A DNA stretch of 64,000 bases from Flagellimonas oceani (lineage in GTDB: Bacteria; Bacteroidota; Bacteroidia; Flavobacteriales; Flavobacteriaceae), in contig NZ_CP049616.1 of NCBI RefSeq assembly GCF_011068285.1, forward strand, positions 1,344,501 through 1,408,500. The letters are read 5' to 3'. Shown here piece by piece: positions 46,109-54,657 of this stretch. Numbering within the stretch: position 1 is the stretch's first letter; each line of letters opens with the position of its first letter. The translations under genes were made by a program, and so were the position numbers. The notes below the pieces were generated by a model. The model made no database searches, was not told the DNA's origin, and saw only the letters and a list, made by a program, of their open reading frames with translations.

Positions 46109-46606
46109 TTACTTATATCCAATACGTTTTCTGGGCCCGGTCTCTTTGACGATAAGCTTTTTGATCGCGTCAAAGACCACTTTGAACTGCTGGTCGTATT
46201 TCCGTTCCATAGCCAGTATTTGTTTCTCCAGCTCCTTGTTCGATTGAAAAAGCTTTCTGAGTTGGACAAAGGTTCTCATTATAGCGATATTGACATCAAG
46301 TGCCTTTTGGCTTCTAAGTACACTGGAAAGCATAGCCACCCCTTGTTCGGTAAAGGCCATGGGAACGGCCCCACCTAAAATACTTCTGTTGGGTATCACA
46401 TTCTGTGATACCAGTTCATCTATCTCAGGGACGCTGAGCTCGAACATGAAATCCTCCGGAAACCTGTCGAGGTTCCGTTTGACCTGCTGTTTTAACGATC
46501 TTGTTTCCACTTCGTATAATCTTGCCAAATAAAAATCCAAGATTACCTTGTGCCCCCTTAAATAATGGATTGTTTCGGCAATGGTTTCTGATACGATCTT
46601 TGTCAT
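46109..46606 (-). CDS. ORF6N-domain DNA-binding protein
   Basis: 165 residues from the ATG at 46606; the frame extends to a GTG inside a palindrome, which is unlikely as start. The ORF6N domain is seen in VILDFYLARLYEVETRSLKQQVKRNLDRFPEDFMFELS, followed by SQNVIPNRSILGGAVPMAFTEQGVAMLSSVL, then a coiled-coil C-terminus (QSNKELEKQILAMERKYDQQF). Such proteins derive from phage and plasmid regulators. The coding sequence itself carries a palindrome identical in core to one in its promoter region. Confidence 0.9.
   Translation of the reverse strand: MTKIVSETIAETIHYLRGHKVILDFYLARLYEVETRSLKQQVKRNLDRFPEDFMFELSVPEIDELVSQNVIPNRSILGGAVPMAFTEQGVAMLSSVLRSQKALDVNIAIMRTFVQLRKLFQSNKELEKQILAMERKYDQQFKVVFDAIKKLIVKETGPRKRIGYK
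46392..46412. repeat. Palindrome copy inside the ORF6N gene
   Basis: Perfect inverted repeat GGTATCACA (46392-46400), TTC, TGTGATACC (46404-46412). On the coding strand it encodes SQNVI and neighbours. It shares the core GTATCACA-N3-TGTGATAC with the promoter copy at 46621-46645. Confidence 0.85.
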
Positions 46607-46620
46607 ATTTGGTCGGTTTT

Positions 46621-46645
46621 GGGGTATCACAAATTGTGATACCCC
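46621..46645. promoter_or_regulatory. Perfect 25-bp palindrome upstream of the ORF6N gene
   Basis: GGGGTATCACAA (46621-46632), a central A, and TTGTGATACCCC (46634-46645) form a perfect palindrome, 15 bp before the ORF6N ATG and 3 bp after the XRE gene stop. It is not followed by a T-run on the - strand, so it is more likely an operator than a terminator. Confidence 0.75.
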
Positions 46646-46648
46646 TCT

Positions 46649-47047
46649 TTAAATTTTCTTCTTGAAGGTCATTAAGGCATCCACTATAGAGGACTCCAAT
46701 TCCTTATATTCCTCCTGTACATCCGTTTGGTACACCACGTTCTCGCCGATATTGTGCTTTTCGATAAACTCGTTATCGTACGAAAAGATCCACATCATAT
46801 TATAGCCCAACGTATAATAATATAGTGCCAGCTTTATAGTGGTAAGGGAAATGGTTCCCCTTTCGACGTTCGCGATGGTCATGGGATTCATATCAAAACG
46901 CTCCGCAAGTTTTTTCATTGAGAATTGACTCGTAATTTGATTGTCGGTGTCCTTCTTGACCAGTTCTTCGCGTATCATACGCAAACGCTCCCCGATGTAA
47001 GCAAAGTCCTTCTTTGACCCTTTCATGATTTTTTCTATATCTTCCAT
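46649..47047 (-). CDS. XRE-family transcriptional regulator
   Basis: 132 residues. The helix-turn-helix (about residues 43-78) reads MKKLAERFDMNPMTIANVERGTISLTTIKLALYYYTLGY. A C-terminal helical part probably dimerises. It is immediately upstream of the ORF6N gene, so the two are likely a regulatory pair within the ICE control region. Confidence 0.88.
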   Translation of the reverse strand: MEDIEKIMKGSKKDFAYIGERLRMIREELVKKDTDNQITSQFSMKKLAERFDMNPMTIANVERGTISLTTIKLALYYYTLGYNMMWIFSYDNEFIEKHNIGENVVYQTDVQEEYKELESSIVDALMTFKKKI

Positions 47048-47132
47048 ACTATTTAGTTTACTAGTTTATATGACACTTCAGCTATCGGCATTCTTGATTG
47101 GTGAATTTGAGGCTATGCTAAGTTGCTATTCA

Positions 47133-49664
47133 TTATTCTTCTTTGGTTTCGACCGGAAAACTCGAATATAAAGCCTCCAGATCCTCTTGTTCGGCAGCGG
47201 CGAACAAATTCACTTCCTGGCTTGCCGACACCTTTTCGAATGTCGGGATTTGATGGACCTTTAAGAACGCATCTGCCAATTCCCTGCTCGGCTTCTTACG
47301 ATATTCTTTCATGAAATGCGCTGCGATGGCCTCTTCCTTCTCTAGGGATTCCCCGATCTGATCACCCATTTTATTTTTATCGAAAACGGTGGATTCGAGT
47401 TGCTTTCCCGTGCTTATCAAATATTCCTCCTGAACTAAAGTATCGATATCCTTAATGACTTTCAAAAAATTGATATCCAACACATTATCGATTTCCTTGT
47501 CAATGTACATCCGGTCCACTAACTTAAAAATGAAAGCCTTTAGATCTTCTTTTGAAGTTTTCCTTCTTGAAAGCTCTTCCAAACGGGGCAGGTGGTCAAA
47601 AAGTTTCAGTTCACGTACCAATGCTATGAACTGCATACGTTTTATGGTATTGGAATAGTGCTTATGGGCAAACTCCTTTAGATATACATTGTAAAAATCA
47701 ATATAGTCCAATTGCTGGAAATCGATTGCATGGACATTATCGAAAAAATCAAGGGTCCCAATAAGTCGTAGCTTTCCTTCGACCAACTCTTTATGGTTCT
47801 TGCATTTAAAATGGGTATGTACGGGAATATCGTATCTACCTTGAATTTTCTTCGAGGCCATATTAGGTCTTATCTGGCCGAAACATAGTTTTTGTTCAAT
47901 GGGATTTTCAAAGGTGTCGGCAACGATTCCCCCAAAATGACCTGTGGACATGCTCGTAATCTTACTCTTCGGCAGCAGTTCGGAGAGAATGGTACTATAA
48001 TTGACCGTAGTGTCGTTATTGGAAACCGTTTTGCTCTTTTTTTCCTGATGTATCCTACCGAATATTTCACTTATCCGTCTTGCGGTTTCTCCTTTGGCGG
48101 CCCCACTGAAAACGTTCGAGCAATTGTCGAATATAACCTCCGCAAGTTCTCTACCGTAATCCGCGATCAGTTGCGTGACGCTCTGGATGCCCAATATGGT
48201 AGCGATATAGTGCGACCTTCCGGTATCGATTATCTTTCGAAGCCCCATAATAAAGACAGTCGGGACTTCATCGAAAATCAATCCTAACGGTCTTCCCCCG
48301 GGTTTATTGACTACTTGCAAGGTCTTATTGATGTAGAGGCCGATAGGGGCCGCGTAGACTTCCGAACGGTCAGGATTGTTTTGGATACACACGATTTTAG
48401 GTTTTTTGGGATTGTTGATATCCAGGCGAAAATCGTTACCGGTCATGATATAGTAGATTTCCTTGTTGGCCAACATCGATAGTGAAATTTGTGCGCTCGC
48501 GGTCTGCCCTGCCAATTGCTGGCCCGCTTGTCTTTCCATGGCATCCTTAAATGGAATCATCAAGGTGCGTACCTCCAGGTCCTGCATCATGATTTCCAAC
48601 AGGTACTCGATGTTGACCATGGATAAGGTAATGGCGTGGGGAAGCGTACATATGTTCTTGCCCAATTCCTCGGATTTCTTCTTCAAGTACCAAATCAGTC
48701 CCGAAACGAAACTTATGGCGCTCTTCGCGAAGAAATCGCTGCGCTTTATCCAATCCTTGTTCAGGTTTTTCATGATAACGGTGGCCGCATCCGCAGCATC
48801 GGACTGGTTCTTCATCAAATACGGATCGATGGGATTGCAACGGTTCGACTTTTCGATGTTATCAAAACTTATGACGTAGAATTCCGGAATTTTTACGGTT
48901 CGGGGGACCTTGTCATTTTCGGGCCGTTCCCTTTTTCTTCTGAGGTAGTTGTAGGCGATTTTGCTCAGGGTGTCGAATTTAAAATCATAGAGCAGCATGG
49001 TAAAATCCTTTTCTATCATTTGCTCGATAATTTCCTCGATCAAGGCAAAGGACTTTCCGCTACCTGGCGTACCGATAATCAACAAAGCGCGAAAAAGGTT
49101 GACAAAATTTATCCAGCCCTTTCTTAATCTCCCTTTATACCTATATTCATAAGGTATGTTTACCGAATGTTCGGTGTCCACACGTTTTTCCGTTTGCCGA
49201 AACATCTCGTTCCGGTCATTGAAAGGGTCGTCATCGACCATGTTGCCGAAATTCATCGTTTGGAAAATATGAACCGTACCGGACACGGTAAATAGGAACC
49301 CTAAAAAATAGAGACCTGCGGACAACCACAACATACCGATATGGTTCGTTTTAAAATATGCAGATATTAAAAGAAGCATACAGCCCATACCAAAATACGA
49401 AAGGCCACCGGAGAGCGATTTGCCTTCCTGTTTTTTAGGGTTGTATAACAAGACCGCACCAAAAATGCACATCACCAACAATCCCCTGCTTTTCAGGGGG
49501 CTTTGTAAGGGTCCAAATCGCATCAAGAACCGATAAACTATTTCGGAAAGATTGGAATCCAACTGCCGGTCCTGCAGGATGGGATAGTAGCCCGTAAAAC
49601 CTATTACCGTAAATACCAGCACGGATAGTAGCATTGCCGAAAAAGCCAGATTCTTGTCCTTCAT
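47133..49664 (-). CDS. mobC: Type IV coupling protein (VirD4/TraG family, MobC of CTnDOT)
   Basis: 843 residues from the ATG at 49664; the frame extends to 49724 but that would overlap the next gene. Four N-terminal membrane segments (for example FSAMLLSVLVFTVIGFTGYY and GMLWLSAGLYFLGFLFTV) are followed by the ATPase domain. Walker A is TPGSGKS with Lys204, and Walker B is GLIFDEVPTVF. It links the relaxosome to the channel. The long C-terminal region (FKVKDIDTLVQEEYLI-type helices) may recognise cargo. Confidence 0.92.
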   Translation of the reverse strand: MKDKNLAFSAMLLSVLVFTVIGFTGYYPILQDRQLDSNLSEIVYRFLMRFGPLQSPLKSRGLLVMCIFGAVLLYNPKKQEGKSLSGGLSYFGMGCMLLLISAYFKTNHIGMLWLSAGLYFLGFLFTVSGTVHIFQTMNFGNMVDDDPFNDRNEMFRQTEKRVDTEHSVNIPYEYRYKGRLRKGWINFVNLFRALLIIGTPGSGKSFALIEEIIEQMIEKDFTMLLYDFKFDTLSKIAYNYLRRKRERPENDKVPRTVKIPEFYVISFDNIEKSNRCNPIDPYLMKNQSDAADAATVIMKNLNKDWIKRSDFFAKSAISFVSGLIWYLKKKSEELGKNICTLPHAITLSMVNIEYLLEIMMQDLEVRTLMIPFKDAMERQAGQQLAGQTASAQISLSMLANKEIYYIMTGNDFRLDINNPKKPKIVCIQNNPDRSEVYAAPIGLYINKTLQVVNKPGGRPLGLIFDEVPTVFIMGLRKIIDTGRSHYIATILGIQSVTQLIADYGRELAEVIFDNCSNVFSGAAKGETARRISEIFGRIHQEKKSKTVSNNDTTVNYSTILSELLPKSKITSMSTGHFGGIVADTFENPIEQKLCFGQIRPNMASKKIQGRYDIPVHTHFKCKNHKELVEGKLRLIGTLDFFDNVHAIDFQQLDYIDFYNVYLKEFAHKHYSNTIKRMQFIALVRELKLFDHLPRLEELSRRKTSKEDLKAFIFKLVDRMYIDKEIDNVLDINFLKVIKDIDTLVQEEYLISTGKQLESTVFDKNKMGDQIGESLEKEEAIAAHFMKEYRKKPSRELADAFLKVHQIPTFEKVSASQEVNLFAAAEQEDLEALYSSFPVETKEE

Positions 49665-49699
49665 GTTGAAAACTTCAGGGTTGGAATGAAATTGAAGGA

Positions 49700-49957
49700 C
49701 TAATTGAACATACGTTCCTTCCATTGCTCTACCACTATGTTGGACGCAAGGACGAAAGATACTTCATTCGACTTTATGTAGTCTATGGTCTTATCCATCA
49801 ATAGACCGGCCTGATCGTTGATGAATTGGGCATAGGTATCCGCTTTTTGCAGACGGTGCTTTAGTTCGATATCGTTCTCTTCGACGAGTTCGTCCAAGAG
49901 GGCGACATAATATTGGTTGTCCTGTAGTTCTTCCGATAGTGGTTCCATGATATTCAT
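49700..49957 (-). CDS. Small hypothetical protein upstream of the coupling protein
   Basis: 85 residues, almost wholly helical and acidic (NQYYVALLDELVEENDIELKHRLQKADTYAQFINDQAGLL). The ATG overlaps the stop of the next upstream gene by 4 bp, so it belongs to that operon. No family was recognised. Confidence 0.7.
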   Translation of the reverse strand: MNIMEPLSEELQDNQYYVALLDELVEENDIELKHRLQKADTYAQFINDQAGLLMDKTIDYIKSNEVSFVLASNIVVEQWKERMFN

Positions 49958-51510
49958 GCGATATGGTTTTGTAAGTTATCGTTTTTCTTTGTTCTTTCAT
50001 CCTCCCTTTCCCTGGAAAGAAAAGCGGTGTTCTTAAAATGGGAGACAATGGCCAAATAGGGGATGGCATACGTATAGGTCAACCCGAAATCACATTCGAC
50101 GCCATTTGGCTTTATGGACTTGATGGTTCCTTTGTTCGTTGCGCCCTCTGGACCCTTGGGCGATTTCAATTCGATTTGATCGCCAATCCCCAATTCCTTG
50201 GGTACGACTTTTTCCATTTTTATAAATTTTGTTTTTTTCGAAACCATGAGGTCGTCGTTCCAGTCCTTTCCGTTTGATTTATGGATGTTGGCGGTAAAAG
50301 GGAGATACAGGCCGTTAATGGCGTCGAGTAAGGTCTTGAATACATTTTGTTGCCGTATGATATGGGTAGTATTGATTACTTCCTGTAAAGAGAATTCCAA
50401 AAGCAATTTATCGGAGAACCCCACACATCGAACCAAACCAAAAACATGGTTATCCCTACGGAGGTCAGAGGTCAATTTTTCCTCCAAGAGATTTTTGTGG
50501 GATGCAATCCGATTTCGCACTTTTTCAGTATAATGGATGCTCAAACTGACATTGCCATTTTTGAACGAGGCTTCCGCATAGAGGTCCGTATTGTTTTGAT
50601 TGATCAGGGCCGTAAAGATCTTTAGGTCATACTCATGGCCAGATATGTCATTGTCCATGATGGATTTGAGTTCGAGGCCTTTATTTTGTAGCATTGGCGT
50701 AATCAATTGCATGAAGAATTGTAGTTTTTCCCTGTGCACGTTCCCACCGAAGGAAACGTAGAAATCATCCTTTTTGCCATGAAGTTCTTGGTAGGAAAGA
50801 AGGTCTATACCGCTTTCCCCGAAAATAATTCTGGTCGGCCTTGCCATGATTTTGGAATGAAAAAGAAAATGATCTTTTTGATTCAATACAAGACGGAACT
50901 TTTTTACTTTATTGTCGGCCCTTCTGCGGTAGGGCTTGTTATAGAGGATATAGTTTTTTGGGTCGCCCGCCAAATCATATTTGGGAAAGGCGATGTTGGC
51001 GATTCTACCGCCGTTGTCCCTAATGTGATAGGCATTGAAAATGCGGCCCCTAAAGAGCGGACTGTTTATGGTAGCTTTGCAGATTCCCCGATGGATCCGT
51101 AAATAGTTTGAATTCCGTAACGGGACTATATTGTATTTTTCTTCCAACGATTTTAAGAAAGCATTCGATTTTGTGATTTTGATAACGGTGTTCCCTAGAT
51201 CGTAGGTTCGATTGGTTATTTCCAAACCGCTTTCTATGGCTTTGTAGAAATTGGCACTACGTTGCAAAAGGTATTTAAAGAACAGGCCCTTGTCGCAGGA
51301 ATCGTTCCGGTTGAAGTAGGTCATGGGTTTGCGCATCGTCTGCAGTACAATGCGGTCCTCGTCATTTTGAAACTCCATAGACCCGGCACTTTGTTGTACC
51401 AACTTGTATCCGTTCTGATGTAGGTACATCGGAAAATTAGCCTCTTCATTGATCTGGGCAATCAAATTTTTATAGTGTTGCGGGTTATCCCCGTAGTTTG
51501 GACTTTGCAT
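49954..51510 (-). CDS. Toprim-domain protein (primase-like)
   Basis: 518 residues. A Toprim core is seen near residues 230-310: IIFGESGIDLLSYQELHG (Glu in ESG), YVSFGGNV, and IMDNDISGHEYD with the DxD-like DND. The N-terminal part (about 1-130) has NEEANFPMYLHQNGYKLV and KGLFFKYLLQ, the layout of DUF3991-containing ICE primases, but no zinc finger is seen. It may prime the transferred strand in the recipient. Confidence 0.72.
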   Translation of the reverse strand: MQSPNYGDNPQHYKNLIAQINEEANFPMYLHQNGYKLVQQSAGSMEFQNDEDRIVLQTMRKPMTYFNRNDSCDKGLFFKYLLQRSANFYKAIESGLEITNRTYDLGNTVIKITKSNAFLKSLEEKYNIVPLRNSNYLRIHRGICKATINSPLFRGRIFNAYHIRDNGGRIANIAFPKYDLAGDPKNYILYNKPYRRRADNKVKKFRLVLNQKDHFLFHSKIMARPTRIIFGESGIDLLSYQELHGKKDDFYVSFGGNVHREKLQFFMQLITPMLQNKGLELKSIMDNDISGHEYDLKIFTALINQNNTDLYAEASFKNGNVSLSIHYTEKVRNRIASHKNLLEEKLTSDLRRDNHVFGLVRCVGFSDKLLLEFSLQEVINTTHIIRQQNVFKTLLDAINGLYLPFTANIHKSNGKDWNDDLMVSKKTKFIKMEKVVPKELGIGDQIELKSPKGPEGATNKGTIKSIKPNGVECDFGLTYTYAIPYLAIVSHFKNTAFLSREREDERTKKNDNLQNHIA

Positions 51511-51523
51511 GGAAAGGTTTTAA

Positions 51524-51554
51524 AATGGCCGACACACCAAGCATGTCGGCCATT
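51524..51554 (-). terminator. Perfect 11-bp stem-loop between two ICE genes
   Basis: AATGGCCGACA (51524-51534) pairs with TGTCGGCCATT (51544-51554) across a 9-nt loop. Read on the - strand it is followed by TTTTAAAA, so it can act as an intrinsic terminator for the gene ending at 51586. Confidence 0.65.
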
Positions 51555-51585
51555 ACATTGAGTTGGTAATTATTGGATTACATAC

Positions 51586-52407
51586 TTATGGCGTTGCTAG
51601 GCTGTTTCTTTTTTTTTCGCCGCTTACCGTTATCGCATCCTTGGTTTCCATATCCTTGACCTTTGCTTTTTCCAAAGATTTAGTAATAAAGCGCTCGGCT
51701 CTCGGGCTGTAGCTGACCATATAGGTCAAGGGCCCCTTCTTGGTTGCCTTGATCGTTATTTTCGTCTCCTTGCCCTGATTTAAGGAATCCGCCTGTTCTT
51801 GGGTCAATTGTTGCCCATAGAGATAGGTGCTGGACGACAAAGCCGATTTTGTACGGATGTCGTTCAGTTTTGGCTCGTAATAGGCCAGTTTCGTGAACGA
51901 TTCTCCATTGGAGGAACGGCCCTCAAAGGAAACGAACCGGCCCTCATTGACCATTTTGTCAAACTCGGCCTGTGTAAACTGGTGGTTGTATGCCTTGGCC
52001 TGGGCCAAGGTTACCTCCTCCTTGCGCTTGATTTGAACATCCAATCGGGAACCAGAAGTGGGGCTGTATACCATTTGCACCATTTTAACGCTTTCCTTGA
52101 TGACACCATCTTTTGGATACGCGGATTTATGGAGGTATTCTTCCCCTCTTACGATGGCATCCTGCACATTCTCGGGGAGCTTGGCAAAACTGATATACGC
52201 ACCTTCAAGCCGTTCTTTGGCCTCGCCCAACGCAAATCGCTGCGCAGGAGACTTTTGCATTTCGAGATATTCGCTCTGCTTATCGATTTCAAAGGTCAGA
52301 TTGTCGGCCGTCTTCACTTTGTACGTTGTGTCGTTGACGGCGACCGCATCGCCTTTCTGCCATGCCTGATTGAGTTTTACGAACACTTTTTCTACTTGTT
52401 TTTCCAT
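51586..52407 (-). CDS. Hypothetical ICE protein with DUF3945-like segments
   Basis: 273 residues from the ATG at 52407 (MEKQVEKVFVKLNQAW); the frame continues upstream to 52467. Text such as LTQEQADSLNQGKETKITIKATKKGPLTY resembles DUF3945/DUF4099 proteins of Bacteroidota ICEs, which have repeats of LTxeQaxxLxxGkxv. A similar but shorter stretch is FTQAEFDKMVNEGRFVSFEG. No enzyme motif was seen. The assignment is tentative. Confidence 0.55.
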   Translation of the reverse strand: MEKQVEKVFVKLNQAWQKGDAVAVNDTTYKVKTADNLTFEIDKQSEYLEMQKSPAQRFALGEAKERLEGAYISFAKLPENVQDAIVRGEEYLHKSAYPKDGVIKESVKMVQMVYSPTSGSRLDVQIKRKEEVTLAQAKAYNHQFTQAEFDKMVNEGRFVSFEGRSSNGESFTKLAYYEPKLNDIRTKSALSSSTYLYGQQLTQEQADSLNQGKETKITIKATKKGPLTYMVSYSPRAERFITKSLEKAKVKDMETKDAITVSGEKKRNSLATP

Positions 52408-52495
52408 TTTTGAGTGATTTTTAATTGTTAAGGAATTTTTAATTAAGTACTTTTGAGTAACGAGCATTTCAGGAGTGATTTGCTAGTTAAGGAAC

Positions 52496-52532
52496 GGAAA
52501 AGGGGCGGGAGCGCCCTTTTTCCATTTTTTTT
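52496..52532 (+). terminator. 12-bp stem with T-run, bidirectional-type hairpin
   Basis: GGAAAAGGGGCG (52496-52507) pairs with CGCCCTTTTTCC (52512-52523) with one G-T wobble and a GGAG loop, followed on the + strand by ATTTTTTTT. The - strand gene that ends at 52531 runs into it through an A-tract, so it may also stop or slow that transcript. Confidence 0.55.
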
Positions 52533-53757
52533 ATAGTGCGATTCTATATTCTTTCAACTGCACCTCCTTTCCGCTTTTGGATCGATGTTCCATGGTCTCC
52601 CATTCCGAATACCAATTACCGGACTTGGGTTTTAGAATATCTATCGCCTTGTTCAAATAGTTTTTATAGTACGACCAGACCAAAAGTTTAATGGCGTTCG
52701 TCTCCAAGGGCAATCGCACCTTGATACTTTCCTCGTTTTTGGAAACCGAGATTCCGTACCGGTTCAATCGATGCTGGTCGAGTATGTTGTTATATCTTAA
52801 AAAGCTTTGGGCCAGTTCCTTATTGTACCTTTTCGTATGGTCATAAAATCTGGAAAAGGCTTTTTTGTCGCCAATAGGGAATCTTAGTACCATATCCCTG
52901 TCCGTCAACGACAATTTGAATCCGGAATCCTTTATGAAGGTTATGAAATGAAGGTCCCGTAAATAACCTTCTATTTTCTTTTCTCCGGTAAAACTAAGCA
53001 TAATCTTGTCCACTTTAACGGTTTGCCGTATTTGAAAAAGAATATCGGTTGTTTGTGAATTTATTTCTCCCAACGCCATATACACCACGTTTTTCAATTG
53101 GAATTTTTTATGAAAGGCCAAGGCCTCCTTGGGATTCTTGAAAAGAAAGAGTCCGTCAATTTTCTTGGGTATATTGGAATACCATAAGGCATGCTTCGCA
53201 GCTGATTCCCGGTAGGGGGCCACATTTTTGCCCGCGTCGACGAAATACCCGCAAACGGTATTCTGCATATTGAACAGGGGGAAAAGAATCTCCCCTTTTT
53301 CGTTTAGGAACATACGGCCGGTAAAAGAGGGTAAATCGGCAGCATCACCGTACAGGCCTTCGCCATTATTTTGGATGGGAAGTCTATAAGAATCGAAATG
53401 ATTGAAATCCTTGGGCACTTTTTTGAACTCACCCTTCCAATCCCTTGATATGGTCAAAGCGTCAGTCTCCAATACCTTTGTATGGTAGGCCGCTACCTTG
53501 TCCCATAGCATTTCTTTTTGTACGCCCTCAATTTTCGAGACGTGTTCGGTGATCAGATCTGTTGCCGAGAGTTTTTCCTTCGGACGTTGGGCCTTATAGT
53601 ACAAAAAGCCCTCTTCTGTATATATGACTATATAATACAGTCCGGCATTTTCGAAAATGCGATGGGTCTTTTCCGTTCGAATACTTTGGAAACCCAAGTG
53701 TTCAAAAAGTTTGGGGAGATGAATCCTATAGTCTTCCACAAGCCATTTGTTCATCAT
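52531..53757 (-). CDS. Degenerate Toprim-like protein, paralogue of the gene at 49954
   Basis: 408 residues. It mirrors the Toprim gene: LFLFKNPKEALAFHKKF aligns with IIFGESGIDLLSYQEL, VYMALGEINSQ with YVSFGGNV, and IMLSFTGEKKIEGY with IMDNDISGHEYD. Thus the acidic DxD is replaced and the fold is probably catalytically inactive. This alignment was made by eye. Its N-terminal part (WLVEDYRIHLPKLFEHLGF) also resembles the DUF3991 layout. It may bind DNA or the active paralogue. Confidence 0.6.
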   Translation of the reverse strand: MMNKWLVEDYRIHLPKLFEHLGFQSIRTEKTHRIFENAGLYYIVIYTEEGFLYYKAQRPKEKLSATDLITEHVSKIEGVQKEMLWDKVAAYHTKVLETDALTISRDWKGEFKKVPKDFNHFDSYRLPIQNNGEGLYGDAADLPSFTGRMFLNEKGEILFPLFNMQNTVCGYFVDAGKNVAPYRESAAKHALWYSNIPKKIDGLFLFKNPKEALAFHKKFQLKNVVYMALGEINSQTTDILFQIRQTVKVDKIMLSFTGEKKIEGYLRDLHFITFIKDSGFKLSLTDRDMVLRFPIGDKKAFSRFYDHTKRYNKELAQSFLRYNNILDQHRLNRYGISVSKNEESIKVRLPLETNAIKLLVWSYYKNYLNKAIDILKPKSGNWYSEWETMEHRSKSGKEVQLKEYRIAL

Positions 53758-53769
53758 ATCCTATTAATG

Positions 53770-53800
53770 TTTGTGTATTTGCATTAAAATAATATATTTG
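53770..53800 (+). promoter_or_regulatory. Bacteroidota sigma-ABfr promoter of the M23 operon
   Basis: TTTG at 53770-53773, a 19-bp spacer and TATATTTG at 53793-53800 match the consensus TTTG-N19-TAnnTTTG exactly. The ATG of the next gene is at 53818, so the leader is very short. A second TATATTTG occurs on the - strand at 53818-53811 but lacks a -33 partner. Confidence 0.85.
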
Positions 53801-53817
53801 CTTATAAATACAAATAT

Positions 53818-54657
53818 ATGAATTTTTTTGAATTCACAACATTTCGAACAAAAAATATCATCTTGGGCATTTGGGAATGCTTGAAACAATTGGGAAGAAA
53901 GGAGTTGGCCTATCTTCTTTTATTGACGCTTGTATGCCTTGTGTATTTTGTACAGGGAGATCACAAGATGTCGGAAACGAGACTGCATGACGCCACCGTT
54001 GCCATGGCCCAGTATCAAGAACGCCTAAAACTGAATATAAATTCCGATTATGGCGATTCACTGACCGTTCAAAAAGAGCGGGAACAACTACTGATGGCCA
54101 TCGAGGAACGCATCGTGACGTATCTCTATCAAATTCCCGATTATTCCTATATAGGTTCACTGGAAACGTACTTGAAATGTCGCCACGTACTATTGGAGCA
54201 ACTCCCTTCCGCCGTTCCCTTGGAAAAAGGAGATTATATACTTTCGAGCGATTACGGTATTCGGAGCCATCCGATTTCCGGAAAGACAAAAAAACATTTT
54301 GGAATCGATTTGGCCGCATCCAACGGCAAACCCGTCTACGCATCGGCCTCCGGTATCATTACCGATATTTTCTATTCCGATAAGGGCTATGGAACCCATA
54401 TCATAATCAAGCACCGATTCGGTTTTCAGACCCTTTATGGGCATCTGGATAAAGTTTTGGCCCATAAGGGCCAAAAGGTCGAACAGCATGAACTCATCGC
54501 TACCGTGGGAAGTTCGGGAAGTTCCACTGGCTACCACTTACATTACGAGACCATCAAAAATCAAGTAAAGATCGATCCGAGACCCTCACTTGCCTTAAAG
54601 AAGAAGATATATGAACATGTAATCCAAATAAATCCAAATAAAGATGGAGAAGAATAG
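53818..54657 (+). CDS. M23-family metallopeptidase, membrane-anchored
   Basis: 279 residues. One membrane helix (AYLLLLTLVCLVYFV, about residues 40-54), a helical periplasmic linker, then a LytM/M23 domain. The zinc ligands are His160 and Asp164 in HFGIDLA and His242 in HLHYE (HxH with His240). Text such as GYGTHIIIKHRFGFQTLYGHL is classical. It probably opens peptidoglycan for the conjugation channel. It overlaps the next gene by 14 bp. Confidence 0.9.
   Translation: MNFFEFTTFRTKNIILGIWECLKQLGRKELAYLLLLTLVCLVYFVQGDHKMSETRLHDATVAMAQYQERLKLNINSDYGDSLTVQKEREQLLMAIEERIVTYLYQIPDYSYIGSLETYLKCRHVLLEQLPSAVPLEKGDYILSSDYGIRSHPISGKTKKHFGIDLAASNGKPVYASASGIITDIFYSDKGYGTHIIIKHRFGFQTLYGHLDKVLAHKGQKVEQHELIATVGSSGSSTGYHLHYETIKNQVKIDPRPSLALKKKIYEHVIQINPNKDGEE

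Noticed and set aside
46607..46630. GTG start of the ORF6N gene at 46630
   Set aside because: It falls inside the perfect palindrome; ATG 46606 fits the domain start and leaves the palindrome as an operator.
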